Under the pieces are notes generated by a model. That model saw only the letters and a list, made by a program, of their open reading frames with translations. It was not told where the DNA came from and did not search any database. A program made the position numbers and the translations under genes. This document shows positions 5,262 to 5,353 of a stretch of DNA of 5,353 bases, piece after piece. Location of the stretch: NCBI GenBank assembly GCA_007375655.1, contig VMES01000028.1, positions 1 through 5,353 of the forward strand, given 5' to 3'. This stretch comes from Parcubacteria group bacterium Greene0416_79. Its GTDB lineage: Bacteria > Patescibacteriota > Minisyncoccia > Phycocordibacterales > UBA10002. Position 1 is the first letter of the stretch. Each line of letters opens with the position of its first letter.

Positions 5262-5353
5262 GGCCACCCACTTTTGCACTCCCGGCCTCCGATTAGTTGG
5301 TAACGAGGCAATGAGAGCATGAAGCCAACGGGAGAGAGTTTGTTCCCGAAGGC

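Larger units (their letters stand above)
5212..5353. other. Noncoding region upstream of topA, structured at the window edge
   Basis: The half next to topA holds the candidate promoter and DnaA box described separately. The outer half (5262-5353) is more GC-rich and can form inverted repeats: GCCTC/GAGGC (5285-5289 with 5305-5309, with a nested GTT/AAC) and GCC-CGGGA/TCCCG-GGC (5324-5353, with a 2x2 internal loop). A minus-strand frame is open from the edge to 5201 but resembles no protein. An ATG at 5319 on the plus strand opens into the edge and could be a divergent gene start; this is unsupported. Confidence 0.5.

Noticed and set aside
5201..5353. Minus-strand frame open from the window edge, overlapping the topA start
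   Set aside because: The 50 residues resemble no known protein; an upstream gene end cannot be excluded but is unsupported.
5262..5353. Possible rRNA or tRNA fragment at the right edge
   Set aside because: A few short words recall rRNA, but no continuous match, T-loop or cloverleaf could be found.

Overview
The window carries three bacterial housekeeping genes on about 5.35 kb: a ParB-family chromosome-segregation protein on the plus strand, and on the minus strand a type IA DNA topoisomerase I followed directly by a Rel/SpoT (p)ppGpp enzyme. The coding parts are GC-rich. The 297 bases before parB are clearly AT-rich. There are no rRNA or tRNA genes, insertion sequences or CRISPR repeats. 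Protein style (compact enzymes, a Rel without its C-terminal ACT part, weak or absent Shine-Dalgarno sequences before two of three genes) suggests an uncultivated bacterium, possibly of the Patescibacteria/Parcubacteria type. This placement is inference, made without any database search.

Layout from left to right. Bases 1-297 are noncoding and hold a candidate promoter for parB, a parS-like palindrome (215-230), and a Shine-Dalgarno-led six-codon mini-ORF (243-280). parB follows (298-1350, plus). Its stop codon lies inside a perfect 14-bp tandem duplication. A 7-bp-stem hairpin then sits between parB and the convergent rel, and contains the rel stop codon. rel occupies 1376-2935 (minus) but is broken by an in-frame TAA at 1949-1951: the hydrolase and synthetase domains lie before the stop and the TGS domain after it. 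topA (2944-5211, minus) is intact and ends 8 bases before rel, so the two probably form one transcription unit. Bases 5212-5353 upstream of topA hold a good candidate promoter placed so close to the ATG that the mRNA could be leaderless, a perfect DnaA-box match, and a structured GC-rich stretch running into the window edge.

The genes connect chromosome segregation (ParB), DNA supercoiling (TopA) and the stringent response (Rel). The clearest anomaly is the internal stop in rel: the reading frame and family homology continue in the same frame on both sides, so it is a nonsense codon and not a frameshift. It could be an assembly error, a real inactivating or domain-splitting mutation, or a readthrough site. 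I see no evidence for a wholly new multi-gene system here. The items most worth checking are the rel stop, the parS-like site, and the 8-bp palindrome TTGCGCAA shared by the parB and topA upstream regions.
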